Part shown: in pieces, positions 8,866-17,559 of the stretch | How positions within the stretch are numbered: the stretch's first letter is position 1 | How the letters are laid out: each line of letters starts with the position of its first letter | Source of the DNA: Niastella yeongjuensis | GTDB lineage: Bacteria > Bacteroidota > Bacteroidia > Chitinophagales > Chitinophagaceae | Assembly (NCBI RefSeq): GCF_900110245.1 | Contig: NZ_FOCZ01000003.1 | Location: 310,001-374,000, forward strand | Direction: 5' to 3' | Length of the DNA: 64,000 bases | Position numbers and translations under genes: made by a program | Notes under the pieces: generated by a model | Seen by the model: the letters and a program-made list of their open reading frames with translations, nothing else | What the model was told of the DNA's origin: nothing | Database searches by the model: none

Positions 8866-8921
8866 GTTACAGGTATATTTATGATCCTGTCGCTCTGAAT
8901 GAATTTAAAGAAGCCCTTTGA
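8862..8921 (+). pseudogene. RelE/ParE toxin remnant, stopped after 19 codons
   Basis: The frame opens MSYRYIYDPVALNEFKEAL, which matches the first strand and helix of RelE/ParE-type toxins, and then hits TGA at 8919-8921. Full toxins run to about 90-100 residues. The following in-frame sequence continues for only a few plausible residues (NIRSKLIKEA) before the terminator hairpin at 8945, so most of the toxin appears deleted rather than simply frameshifted. The start overlaps the antitoxin stop as in an intact operon. Confidence 0.7.
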
Positions 8922-8944
8922 AATATAAGAAGTAAATTAATTAA

Positions 8945-8974
8945 AGAGGCCACTGCTAATCAGCAATGGCCTCT
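8945..8974. terminator. Bidirectional hairpin between toxin remnant and DUF4249 gene
   Basis: AGAGGCCA (8945-8952) and TGGCCTCT (8967-8974) form an 8-bp stem extended inward by TGC/GCA after one mismatch. On the minus strand it is followed by TTTAATTAATTT, fitting a terminator for the TonB/DUF4249 operon. Confidence 0.65.
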
Positions 8975-8991
8975 CTCCTTTAGGCTTAGCC

Positions 8992-9066
8992 TGTATTTCT
9001 TTCTGCCCTCTGCCTTCTGCCCTTTGCCCTCTGCCCTCTGCCTTCTGCCTTCTGCCCTCTGCCTTT
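8992..9066 (-). repeat. Third heptamer array (CTGCCCT/CTGCCTT)
   Basis: About nine units follow the edge TGTATTTCTTTCTGCC (8992-9007), which is identical to the edge at 8503-8518. The array stops two bases before the stop codon of the DUF4249 gene. Confidence 0.85.
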
Positions 9067-9067
9067 T

Positions 9068-9871
9068 CTACCTAACAGTGAGTGTTTTCGTTTGCAACGT
9101 ATGCGCACTGAAATACCCCAAAGCTCCACCAGTCATATTAGTGACCGGATTGGCGGGGGTAGCTGCGTTTCCGCCGCCGCCGGTGGCGCTGCGGCTTAAA
9201 CTATACCAGTATTTATAGATCACGGGGTCAATGCATTGCATGTCTATTTTTACCAGGTCGCCGGTTTTAATGGAATTGTCTTTTTCATCATCGTCGTTTT
9301 TGGGATAGCGCAACTTGGTAACGGTGAGGTTGCCATTGGTCAACTCGTCGTTGCGTACAAAGATCTCCTGTTCTTTTTCTCCGTTCACATATTGCACAAA
9401 ACGGTAGTTATTGGCCACGCCGGCGGGGTCGTTGTACTGTACGTTCGCCATGTTGCGTTTGCCGCCGGGTGCTTCGTCTTCGGTGATAAATATGCTGTCC
9501 ATATTCACCGGGGCGGGCATGGTAGATGCCGCCAAAAACGTCTGGCCCTTTATGGTTACCGACAGGGTATAGGTTTTTCCGGTGGTACCGGTAAGACCGG
9601 CAGCCTGGTATACCCCAGCCGATGTTTCTGTTAGTTGAGTGGTGGCACCATCCTTTTCGGTTATTTGTATGGCAGCGCCGCTTACGCCGGTGAAGGCATT
9701 GCTGGCGTCAAAATCCTGGGTTTGTGACAACAACACCATACAGGTACCGGACTGGTTGGTGAGCACGCCTTCCACTACGTATTTTTTATCGGCTGTATCC
9801 AGTTTTATATTGACTACTTTTTCGCAACTGGTGCCAATCAGCAAGATTATAATTACAGCTAGATAGCGCAT
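9068..9871 (-). CDS. DUF4249 lipoprotein, partner of the TonB receptor
   Basis: The 267-residue protein begins with a lipoprotein signal (MRYLAVIIILLIGTSC, Cys at 16) followed by EKVVNIKLD, the typical opening of DUF4249. Ig-like strands such as KYVVEGVLTNQSG, VYQAAGL and LSVTIKGQTFLA follow. DUF4249 lipoproteins are encoded after TonB-dependent receptors in Bacteroidota and probably sit at the outer membrane as an accessory of the receptor. This gene begins three bases after the receptor's stop codon, so the two are co-transcribed. The transported substrate is unknown. Confidence 0.88.
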   Translation of the reverse strand: MRYLAVIIILLIGTSCEKVVNIKLDTADKKYVVEGVLTNQSGTCMVLLSQTQDFDASNAFTGVSGAAIQITEKDGATTQLTETSAGVYQAAGLTGTTGKTYTLSVTIKGQTFLAASTMPAPVNMDSIFITEDEAPGGKRNMANVQYNDPAGVANNYRFVQYVNGEKEQEIFVRNDELTNGNLTVTKLRYPKNDDDEKDNSIKTGDLVKIDMQCIDPVIYKYWYSLSRSATGGGGNAATPANPVTNMTGGALGYFSAHTLQTKTLTVR

Positions 9872-9874
9872 GCT

Positions 9875-12196
9875 TTAAAATTTAAAGTTGTAAGAGATAG
9901 AGGGGATGAATTTGAACAAAGCCGTTTGTACGGCTTCTGTTTTGGTGGGATCGCTTTCGCTTTCGCGGAACTCGATGGTATAAGCATTTTCCCGGCCGTA
10001 CGCATTGTACAGGCTGAACGCCAGTTCAGACAATGTACGTTTGGTTTGTTTCAGCGTACAGGTAGCACCAAGGTCTAACCGGTGATAGGCCGGCATACGA
10101 TAGCTGTTGCGTTTGGTGTAATAGAACACCTGCTGGTCATCTACCTGGTATTTACCAACGGGGAAGGTAACGGCATCGCCGGTATAGTATACCCAGTTGG
10201 CAGAGAGCGTCCATTTTTTGTTCAGCTGATAGGAGCCCACCAGGGAGATGTCGTGCGTTCTGTCCTGCCGGGCGTTGTACCATTCGTTGTTATTGATGCC
10301 ATCAATCTTGCGTTCTGTTTTCGAAAGCGTGTAACTTACCCAGCCGGTGAAGTGACCGGTTTTCTTTTTAAATAGCCATTCAACCCCATAAGCACGGCCT
10401 TTACCGAACAACAACTGCGTTTCAATGGCATCCATGTTGTTGAAGATCTCGGCGCCATCGCGGTAGTCGATCTGGTTCTGCATGGTTTTGTAGTAAGTTT
10501 CTACGGTAACCTCATATTTATCACCTGCCAGGTTCTTGTAATAACCAAGGGAAACCTGGTCGGCAATTTCTGGTTTTATGTTGTTGGTGCTGGCTACCCA
10601 TTTATCGGTTGGGCGCGAAGTAGTGGAACTGCTGATCAGGTGCAGGTTCTGCACATTTCGTACATACGATCCCTTTATGGAGGCCGATGGGGTGAGGGTA
10701 TAACTCAACGCCAGCCGTGGTTCGGGATTAAGGTATGTTTTTACAACGTCTCCGCTGTTGTAATGCAGGGTATCGGTGACTGCGCCAGTATTGTCGAGGG
10801 TATAAAAGTCACCCTTGCCCATAATACTGAACGCAGTCAGACGGATGCCATACGTAACGTTCCATTTGTTGGAGATCTTCCAGCTATTGGTGGCATAGGC
10901 CGCGTTTTCAAAGGAATATCTTTCTTGCAGCGTTTGTCCGTTTACTGCAGAGTTTCCGGGAGAGGTTACTTCGCCGGGCCTGATGCGGTGGTAAATGGCA
11001 TTGACGCCAAAGCGTATGGTATTGTTGCTGTTGGCATACCATTGAAATTCCTGTTTTACATTATAGTCGCGGATCTGTGAAAAAATATTGTAGTTATTGG
11101 CCCCATTACGGATGGATACCTTGTAATCGTAATTACTGAATATGAGCGAGGTGTTGGAGAACAGTTTGCTGTTGAAGAGGTGGTTCCAGCGCAGGGTAGC
11201 GGTACTGTTGCCCCAACTCATGCCAAACGTTTCACCAAAACCCAGTTTATCGCGCCCGAAATAACCACTCAGGTACAGTTTGTCTTTATCGCCCAATGCA
11301 TAATTCATTTTGGCGTTGAGATCATAAAAGTACAGCTGGCTGTTTTTGATGTCTTCGTTGTGAGATAATTTCAAAAACATATCTGCATACGTTCTTCTGC
11401 CTGCGATCAGGAAGGAAGACTTGTCTTTTTGAATAGGTCCTTCTACATTCAACCGGGTTGAAATAAGTCCTATGCCGCCACTGGCACTGTAGTTCTGGTT
11501 GTTGCCATCGTTCATTTTCAGATCGAGTACTGATGACAGCCGGCCGCCATATTGGGCAGGCATACCGCCTTTGTATACCGTTGCATCTTTGATGGCATCT
11601 GAGTTGAACGTAGAGAAAAAGCCAAGCAGGTGCGAGGCGTTGTATACCGGTGCTTCATCGAGCAGGATCAGGTTTTGATCGGCTGCGCCACCCCGTACAT
11701 AAAAACCGGCATTGCCATCACCGGCCGATTTAATACCGGGTAACAATTGGATGGCCTTTACTACATCCCGTTCCCCAAACAACACCGGAATGTTCCTTAT
11801 TTCTTTGGTGGAAAGGCGCTCGATGCCCATTTGCGAACTGCTGATGCTTCGGCCCCTTGAAGTGGCGGTCACCGTTACAGAATCCATTTTGCTGTCGGCA
11901 TCGGCCAGTGCCAGGTTCAGGACTTTGTTTTTATCCAGTATAACTTCCTGCACCTTTGGCTGCAGGCCAATGGCGGTTATTTCCAGCCGGTAGGTGCCGG
12001 CAGGTAAGGACAGGGAATAAAATCCATACTCATTGCTGGTAGTGCCGGTTTGTTTGTTCAGCACTTTTACCGAAGCTCCAATGAGGGTTTCGCCTGTTTG
12101 TTGTGATTTGATGGTTCCACTGATGGTATAGGTTGACTGTGCATGCACCGCCGCCACCATTAGAAGCATAAGGGTTAAAGGTAAAATGAATTTCAT
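9875..12196 (-). CDS. TonB-dependent outer-membrane receptor with carboxypeptidase-regulatory domain
   Basis: The 773-residue protein has a signal peptide (MKFILPL to VHAQ) and a CarboxypepD_reg-like domain at about 20-105 (SGTIKSQQTGETLIGASVKV). The plug follows at about 115-230 with LLPGIKSAGDGNAGFYVRGG and LDEAPVYNASHLLGFF. A 22-strand barrel ends in the terminal Phe of SYNFKF. It should import a ligand through the outer membrane using TonB energy. I chose ATG 12196 rather than 12214 because it gives a standard signal peptide. The downstream DUF4249 gene shares its operon. The LytTR/LytS pair lies just upstream on the same strand, and both promoters share a ten-base motif, AAGCGGACAA. Confidence 0.92.
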   Translation of the reverse strand: MKFILPLTLMLLMVAAVHAQSTYTISGTIKSQQTGETLIGASVKVLNKQTGTTSNEYGFYSLSLPAGTYRLEITAIGLQPKVQEVILDKNKVLNLALADADSKMDSVTVTATSRGRSISSSQMGIERLSTKEIRNIPVLFGERDVVKAIQLLPGIKSAGDGNAGFYVRGGAADQNLILLDEAPVYNASHLLGFFSTFNSDAIKDATVYKGGMPAQYGGRLSSVLDLKMNDGNNQNYSASGGIGLISTRLNVEGPIQKDKSSFLIAGRRTYADMFLKLSHNEDIKNSQLYFYDLNAKMNYALGDKDKLYLSGYFGRDKLGFGETFGMSWGNSTATLRWNHLFNSKLFSNTSLIFSNYDYKVSIRNGANNYNIFSQIRDYNVKQEFQWYANSNNTIRFGVNAIYHRIRPGEVTSPGNSAVNGQTLQERYSFENAAYATNSWKISNKWNVTYGIRLTAFSIMGKGDFYTLDNTGAVTDTLHYNSGDVVKTYLNPEPRLALSYTLTPSASIKGSYVRNVQNLHLISSSTTSRPTDKWVASTNNIKPEIADQVSLGYYKNLAGDKYEVTVETYYKTMQNQIDYRDGAEIFNNMDAIETQLLFGKGRAYGVEWLFKKKTGHFTGWVSYTLSKTERKIDGINNNEWYNARQDRTHDISLVGSYQLNKKWTLSANWVYYTGDAVTFPVGKYQVDDQQVFYYTKRNSYRMPAYHRLDLGATCTLKQTKRTLSELAFSLYNAYGRENAYTIEFRESESDPTKTEAVQTALFKFIPSISYNFKF

Positions 12197-12244
12197 GCCG
12201 CAAAGTTCCATCAAAGCCGAAGGGCTTGCCGGGGTAAAACAAAC

Positions 12245-12258
12245 GAAGCGGACAAATT
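12245..12258 (-). promoter_or_regulatory. Shared motif AAGCGGACAAATT upstream of the TonB receptor
   Basis: AAGCGGACAA occurs about 50 bases upstream of the TonB receptor start and again at 14192-14201, about 47 bases upstream of the sensor kinase start, in the same orientation relative to both genes. A common regulator site is inferred. Confidence 0.35.
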
Positions 12259-12340
12259 GCGGGATGAATGACCTGTAAGGTCCGCCGTCGGGGCTTAAAT
12301 ATTCAGACGATTGATGCGGTCCTGACAGGTCATGCGCAGG

Positions 12341-13108
12341 TCAGGCGTTTTCAAGCCATTGTAAAAGTTCTCCAGATCGTACTTTGCTGATGATGATGTT
12401 CTCGGGGGTGGGAATGGCCAAACGAACCACCAGCCGCCGGGAGAAATAATGCTCGATGTTTACAATAGCCTGGCGGTTAATGATAAATTGCCTGTTGGCG
12501 CGGAAAAACAGATCGGGTTGCAGCATGGCTTCCAGCTCATCGAGGGTGGATGGCATCACATATTTTTGATTGGCATGTGTATAGATACTGGTTACCCCGT
12601 TGGTATAATGAATACAGGCGATGTCAGTTGTTTTAATTGGAATGATCTTTTCCTGAAAATGAATAAGCAGGGTAGTTTTATAGTTACCGGAGAGCTGGCT
12701 CAACAGGTTTTCCAGCTTCTTTTCATAGCCGGTTTTCTCCGGGCTGAAGACATCTTTGAGGGTATCATATTTATCAAGGGCCTGTTGCAGGCGGTTTTCG
12801 TCGATGGGTTTTAACAGGTAGTCGATGCCGTTGGTCTCAAAGGCACGGATGGCATATTCGTCGAATGCCGTGCAAAAGATAACCGGGGTATTTACCGGGG
12901 TGTTTTTAAAAATGTCGAACGATAACCCGTCGGCCAGCTGAATATCGGAGAAAACCAGGTCGGGGGCGGGGTGCGAACCGAACCATTGGATGCTGTCTTT
13001 AATGGTTGGCAATATATCGAGCACGGTAATATCGTGCCGCAATGCGGAAACCAATGATCTCAACTCGCGCGCTGTTTTTATCTCATCCTCAATGATCAAT
13101 ACATTCAT
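12341..13108 (-). CDS. LytTR-type response regulator
   Basis: The 255-residue protein has a receiver domain at about 1-120, with the acidic pair in IIEDE, the phosphoacceptor Asp of LVFSDIQLADG near residue 57, and the Lys of YLLKPID near 107. A LytTR DNA-binding domain follows at about 145-253 (HFQEKIIPIKTTDIACIH, FFRANRQFIINRQAIVNIE). It is the partner of the LytS-like kinase, whose stop codon region overlaps its start by four bases. LytTR regulators bind paired short direct repeats in promoters. The adjacent TonB/DUF4249 operon is the likely target. Confidence 0.92.
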   Translation of the reverse strand: MNVLIIEDEIKTARELRSLVSALRHDITVLDILPTIKDSIQWFGSHPAPDLVFSDIQLADGLSFDIFKNTPVNTPVIFCTAFDEYAIRAFETNGIDYLLKPIDENRLQQALDKYDTLKDVFSPEKTGYEKKLENLLSQLSGNYKTTLLIHFQEKIIPIKTTDIACIHYTNGVTSIYTHANQKYVMPSTLDELEAMLQPDLFFRANRQFIINRQAIVNIEHYFSRRLVVRLAIPTPENIIISKVRSGELLQWLENA

Positions 13109-14145
13109 GACTGCAATAATGGAAGTTTTACAATGAATTTGGCGCCGGTATTGGTTATTTCGATCTGTTTACCGGATAACAGCTGGTAACGATCGTTTAT
13201 ATTCTGTAAACCTTTGCCGGTGTTTTTTTCTGTTGACAGTTTAGGCTGCATATTGTTTTCCACCGTTAAAATATCGTTTCCATCATTATGGATATAAATG
13301 TGCAAGGGATCGCCCGATGAAATGATATTGTGTTTGATGGAATTCTCTATCAGGATCTGCAGGGACAGCGGTACTATATTCCGTGACAACAAGTCTTCAG
13401 GCACCTGAATATGCACCTGCAGCGCGTCTTCGAACCGTTCTTTTAAAATGTATAAATAGGAGTTGGTGAACGCCAGCTCGTCTTTTAACGAGGCCACGTT
13501 GTTGTCGTTGTAGTTCAATAAATACCGGTATACATTTGAGAGCTGCATAATGTATTGCCGGGTGTTTTGATCGGTGGCAATCGTTTTTAACGTGCTGAGG
13601 GAGTTGAATAAGAAGTGCGGACTGATCTGTTGTTTCAACAGGTTCAGCCGGGCCTGCAGGTTTTCTTTCTTCAGCTGCTCTATTTCCATCTTTGAATGCT
13701 CTACCTTTTTTATAGCGGCAATGTAATAGACCATGAAATACTGGAAGCCGCCGATGGTGAGTCCGCGGATACCTAAAAAGAAAAATCGCCGCAGGGGCGG
13801 GGCATCGCCATTGGCAGTATAGATATGCAATTCGAACAGATCGATGCTAAAGGAAATCAGGATGCACAGCAACACCCCAACAATGCCTTTTACCCAGTTG
13901 TTATTAAAGGCTTTTATTCGAAAATGGGTTTGCCGTCCGTACTGGTGTATGAGCCAGCAAATGAAGGAAAAAAGTGTGATCACAGAAAAGGACAGCAGAA
14001 ATTCGGGCCACCCGCCGTCGTTCCAGCGCACCAGCCGTTGATCGGGGACCGTGCTTTTGAGCGGGATCAGAAAGCGCAGCACAAAAAAACTCCCGATGGA
14101 AAGCGAGATGATGATGCCTGGTTTTATATCGGACAATGACCGCAT
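13105..14145 (-). CDS. LytS-type membrane sensor histidine kinase
   Basis: The 346-residue protein has four predicted membrane helices in the first 150 residues and a short coiled coil (KKVEHSKMEIEQLKKENLQ). The His_kinase motif LKQQISPHFLFNSLSTL near 195 contains the phosphorylated His. A GHKL ATPase follows, with N box LQILIENSIKHN near 265 and G box TGKGLQNINDR near 315. It should phosphorylate the LytTR regulator. The start is ATG 14145 (MRSLSDIKPG); a TTG six bases upstream is in frame but less likely. The input signal is unknown. Confidence 0.92.
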   Translation of the reverse strand: MRSLSDIKPGIIISLSIGSFFVLRFLIPLKSTVPDQRLVRWNDGGWPEFLLSFSVITLFSFICWLIHQYGRQTHFRIKAFNNNWVKGIVGVLLCILISFSIDLFELHIYTANGDAPPLRRFFFLGIRGLTIGGFQYFMVYYIAAIKKVEHSKMEIEQLKKENLQARLNLLKQQISPHFLFNSLSTLKTIATDQNTRQYIMQLSNVYRYLLNYNDNNVASLKDELAFTNSYLYILKERFEDALQVHIQVPEDLLSRNIVPLSLQILIENSIKHNIISSGDPLHIYIHNDGNDILTVENNMQPKLSTEKNTGKGLQNINDRYQLLSGKQIEITNTGAKFIVKLPLLQS

Positions 14146-14190
14146 ACACAAATGTAGTTATTTGCGTCGCCTTACAGGTGGTAACACAGT

Positions 14191-14203
14191 AAAGCGGACA
14201 ATT
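14191..14203 (-). promoter_or_regulatory. Second copy of the AAGCGGACAA motif, upstream of the sensor kinase
   Basis: AAAGCGGACAATT lies 46-58 bases upstream of the kinase start and shares ten bases with 12246-12255. The space between the divergent kinase and MFS genes (14146-14334) holds no other recognisable element. Confidence 0.35.
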
Positions 14204-14334
14204 TAGGCGCTGAATGGCCCATCTGGCGCCGTCCTAACGTTAAACCTTGTTTCTTGTACCTTAATTATTTATCTTCCCGTATTAAAGGAGCTAAGTCCTT
14301 CGTCCAATTTTACTCAAAACAAAAAGAATATACT

Positions 14335-15579
14335 TTGAATATCAGGTTACGTCTCACTATTATGAACTTTCTGGAGTTCTTTGTCTGGGGTTCGTGGCTT
14401 ATTTCGATGGGCGCTTATATGTTCAATGTGCTGCACTTTTCGGGCATTCAGGTAAGCAGTATTTATGGAACTATGGGCGTGGCCTCTATTTTTACCCCGG
14501 CTTTATTTGGTATTGTGGCCGACCGGTGGGTGAATGCAGAAAGGGTGCTGGGGCTTTGTCATATCATAGGTGCGTTACTTTTATTGTGGGCCTCGAAAGT
14601 AACCGATTATCCCACACTGTATACCATTATGTTGCTGAACTCTTTTATGTTCATGCCTACACTGGGGTTGAATAACACCGTATCGTACATCGTGCTTGAA
14701 ACAAGAGGCTTCAATATTGTAAAGGATTTTCCACCCATTCGCGTATGGGGTACCATTGGGTTTGTGGCAGCTATGTGGATGGTTGATCTGTGTGGTTTTA
14801 ACTTAAGTCCCATGCAATTGTACATCAGTGCGGGAGCAGGTTTGTTACTGGGGGTGTATGCGTTTACGATGCCCGGTTGTCCGCCGGTTAAATCGGTCGT
14901 AAAAAGAAGTCTGGCCAGTTCACTGGGGCTCGACGCTTTTGTTTTGTTCAGGAAGAGAAAAATGATGGTCTTTTTCCTGTTTGCCATGTTGCTGGGTGCG
15001 GCGTTACAAATTACCAATACCTTCGGCTCTGCCTTCCTCAACGATTTTAATACCAAATACCCCCATGCATTTGGGGTAACGCACTCCAACATAGTCATTT
15101 CCATTTCGCAGATCTCTGAAACGCTGTTTATTCTTGCCATTCCTTTCTTTTTGAAACGCTTCGGCATTAAACTGGTTATGCTGATGAGCATCTTTGCCTG
15201 GGTTTTCCGTTTCGGGCTGTTTGCTGTAGGCGACCCCGGTACCGGCTTGTGGTTGTTGATCCTTTCCATGATCATTTATGGAATGGCGTTCGACTTCTTC
15301 AATATCTCCGGTTCTTTGTTTGTGGAGAAGGAAGCCGATATCAAGATCAGGGCCAGTGCACAGGGATTGTTTATGTTAATGACCAATGGTATTGGAGCCT
15401 ATGTGGGCAATTACATCAGCGGCCGGGTTGTAGATCATTTTACGGTAGACGGGATAAAGGACTGGCCTGCCATCTGGTTCAGTTTTGCCGGTTATGCGTT
15501 GTTGCTGGGTATTATTTTTCCGCTGGTATTTAAGTATAAACATGTTCCTGCCGATGAAAAGGTGGTGGTGGCGCATTGA
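14335..15579 (+). CDS. MFS transporter, NupG-type nucleoside:H+ symporter family
   Basis: The 414-residue protein has 12 hydrophobic helices and the family start NIRLRLTIMNFLEFFVWGSW. LNNTVSYIVLETRG and PPIRVWGTIGFVAAMW (near 125-160) match the NupG/XapB nucleoside symporters. Import of nucleosides is the family role and is inferred here. The start is TTG at 14335 because it places the conserved N-terminus correctly. An in-frame TTG at 14254 would add 27 hydrophilic residues, and ATG 14362 would cut helix 1 context. It is divergent from the sensor kinase and ends at a long bidirectional terminator. Confidence 0.88.
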   Translation: MNIRLRLTIMNFLEFFVWGSWLISMGAYMFNVLHFSGIQVSSIYGTMGVASIFTPALFGIVADRWVNAERVLGLCHIIGALLLLWASKVTDYPTLYTIMLLNSFMFMPTLGLNNTVSYIVLETRGFNIVKDFPPIRVWGTIGFVAAMWMVDLCGFNLSPMQLYISAGAGLLLGVYAFTMPGCPPVKSVVKRSLASSLGLDAFVLFRKRKMMVFFLFAMLLGAALQITNTFGSAFLNDFNTKYPHAFGVTHSNIVISISQISETLFILAIPFFLKRFGIKLVMLMSIFAWVFRFGLFAVGDPGTGLWLLILSMIIYGMAFDFFNISGSLFVEKEADIKIRASAQGLFMLMTNGIGAYVGNYISGRVVDHFTVDGIKDWPAIWFSFAGYALLLGIIFPLVFKYKHVPADEKVVVAH

Positions 15580-15602
15580 TGAAAAGTTGATCAGAAAATA
15601 TA

Positions 15603-15639
15603 AAAGGGCCAAAGTTGTTTAAAACAGCTTTGGCCCTTT
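15603..15639. terminator. Strong bidirectional terminator
   Basis: AAAGGGCCAAAG (15603-15614) and CTTTGGCCCTTT (15628-15639) form a perfect 12-bp stem. The 13-base loop can pair further. A/T runs flank both sides, so it can serve the converging MFS and lipoprotein genes. Confidence 0.85.
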
Positions 15640-15659
15640 CGCTATGTAAGAAGTAATTG

Positions 15660-17441
15660 TTACTGGGTCCTTTTTACCCTGAACGTATAATTAACAGGGG
15701 CTGTTTGTGCAGTTATGGTATCTGTAAGCGTGGTAGTAAAATTACCGGCTATGAACCCGGTGCCTGCGGCGCCAAATTCGGTAATGTTTACGGTGCCGGT
15801 GCCTGTTGAATAATAGCCGCGGGTACCAGTATTAATATATACACCAGTGAGTGGGGCAGCGCCCGTTGCCGATGCCGTGAAATCTATATAGGTACTCTCG
15901 TTAAAATTTCCGCCTTTACGGGTAACCCACAAAGAATAAGAGGTAGCTGATGATTTATTCAAACTCATGGAATCCGCTGGTGTGGCAAAGTTGTACGTTA
16001 CGCCGTTCAGGGTGTAGTTGGCAAACTCTGCAATGGTATTGCCGCATGCGTTTAATACGCCTGCTTTTACTGTGCCTGTTGAAACTGACAAAATGGTTGA
16101 GCTGCCATTCTGGTTATTGCTGAGGTCATAGGCTGTAAGGGTAGCGGTGGCAGTAGTCGGGTTGCAGCGGTCGAAGACAATGCTGAAGGTGCCGTCGTTT
16201 TTAACAAGCACCCGGTTATGCACCCCATCGAGCAGCACATCAACAAAACCATTGGTAACGAAAACCGCATTACAATTGAGCACAGACCCGGTAATGGTCA
16301 ATTGTGAGGTACTGTTATTGGGTACGGTGATGGTGCCCAGATCGGCCGTAGTTGAAAAGGGACCAATATCTCTTGTATACAACAGTGTATTACATTTGTT
16401 GTATACGTTCATCTGTAAGGCCTTATTGATAGGGATCTTTCCACCTACAAAACCGATGTTATCCGTATTACCATATCCGGATATCGTTACGGTGTCAGTC
16501 TTAACTTTTAAAATCACCTGGGCCGGATATAAGGGGTTTCCGTTCTGGTCTTTAATGGTTGCTTTTAAATCAACCACCCCATACGGGTAATCGCAGTTCC
16601 AGAAAGAGAAATGGCCTACGGTACCTATATAATTGCTGCCTTGTTTGGTGGCAGTTCCTTCTTCTTTCCATAACCCCGATGAATCGTTAAAACTCCATAA
16701 TGGAATGGTGGCCGGCGCCAGTGACAACAAGCTAGTAGGAATAGGGAAGGTAATGGTAGCTGTTTTGCCAGTGGCCAGCTGCAGTTTTTCACCGCCTGCT
16801 CCGTTTAATTCAACGGCCATCATGCCAAAGGATTGCAAACCGGTTTCTTCATTCGATGCATTGATGCCTCTTAAAGCACCGGGCATGATCTCTTTGAAAT
16901 TGGCTGCTTCTGGATTTATGAAAAAGGCGCTTACCGAAACTGTTCCGGTATAAGCGCTGTTGTTACCGGTATTGGTAAAACTATTTCCCGTAAAGGCAAT
17001 GGTACCACCGCTTGGTACAGTTACACTTCCACCACCTGTAGTAACGGTACCGGCTACTTTTTTCGGGATCAGTTGTATGGTTACGTTGCTGGTTGCCCCG
17101 GCGTTTACTACAATGGTACGGCTGCCTAAAAAGAAACCATCTTTTTCTACTTTCACCAGACCTGCATTTTTATTGAGGCTTACACTGGCGATGGTGAAAT
17201 TACCATTGATGTCGGTAGTGGCAGAGGCTGCCCCCACTTTTACAACAGCTGCATTCACGGGTTGATTGGCATCGTCCACTACCCGTCCTGATACACCGGC
17301 TGTTACATATTCAATGGCCGGTGGTTTGGGTGGGTTGGGATCAGTGGGATCCGGATCTCCGTGACTTGATTTTTGACAGCTGAATGTGATGAGAAGGGTT
17401 GCGAACAGGGTCGCAATAGCGAGAGAAAGGGTTGACTTCAT
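15660..17441 (-). CDS. Large surface lipoprotein with carboxypeptidase-regulatory-like domain
   Basis: The 593-residue protein has a lipoprotein signal with its Cys near 22 (LLITFSCQKSS) and an Asp/Pro-rich spacer (DPDPTDPNPPKPP). A CarboxypepD_reg-like fold follows at about 45-130 (AGVSGRVVDDANQPVNAAVV). The rest is Thr/Ser/Gly-rich beta sequence including VGHFSFWNCDYPYGVVDLKA near 290, a segment seen in related Bacteroidota lipoproteins. It is probably a cell-surface structural or adhesin-like protein. No catalytic motif is seen. It stands alone between two terminators. Confidence 0.75.
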   Translation of the reverse strand: MKSTLSLAIATLFATLLITFSCQKSSHGDPDPTDPNPPKPPAIEYVTAGVSGRVVDDANQPVNAAVVKVGAASATTDINGNFTIASVSLNKNAGLVKVEKDGFFLGSRTIVVNAGATSNVTIQLIPKKVAGTVTTGGGSVTVPSGGTIAFTGNSFTNTGNNSAYTGTVSVSAFFINPEAANFKEIMPGALRGINASNEETGLQSFGMMAVELNGAGGEKLQLATGKTATITFPIPTSLLSLAPATIPLWSFNDSSGLWKEEGTATKQGSNYIGTVGHFSFWNCDYPYGVVDLKATIKDQNGNPLYPAQVILKVKTDTVTISGYGNTDNIGFVGGKIPINKALQMNVYNKCNTLLYTRDIGPFSTTADLGTITVPNNSTSQLTITGSVLNCNAVFVTNGFVDVLLDGVHNRVLVKNDGTFSIVFDRCNPTTATATLTAYDLSNNQNGSSTILSVSTGTVKAGVLNACGNTIAEFANYTLNGVTYNFATPADSMSLNKSSATSYSLWVTRKGGNFNESTYIDFTASATGAAPLTGVYINTGTRGYYSTGTGTVNITEFGAAGTGFIAGNFTTTLTDTITAQTAPVNYTFRVKRTQ

Positions 17442-17510
17442 GGCGCGTTATTGATTGTTTAAGGCGGAATGAAGATAAACAATCTTTCGTACAGGAGAAT
17501 GCGAAAGAAA

Positions 17511-17542
17511 AAAGCGCCCTGACGAGACTGTCAGGGCGCTTT
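17511..17542 (-). terminator. Rho-independent terminator of thioredoxin gene
   Basis: AAAGCGCCCTGAC (17511-17523) and GTCAGGGCGCTTT (17530-17542) form a perfect 13-bp stem with a six-base loop. On the minus strand it runs into TTTTTTCTTTC. It lies 17 bases after the thioredoxin stop. Confidence 0.9.
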
Positions 17543-17559
17543 AATACAATGAAAGCAAA

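Noticed and set aside
14149-14156. TACATTTG -7 box (minus strand) for the sensor kinase
   Set aside because: It would put transcription at or inside the start codon, and no TTG lies at the right distance upstream, so it is probably chance.
14607-15275. Long minus-strand open frame inside the MFS gene
   Set aside because: It is antisense to conserved MFS helices and has no initiation signal.
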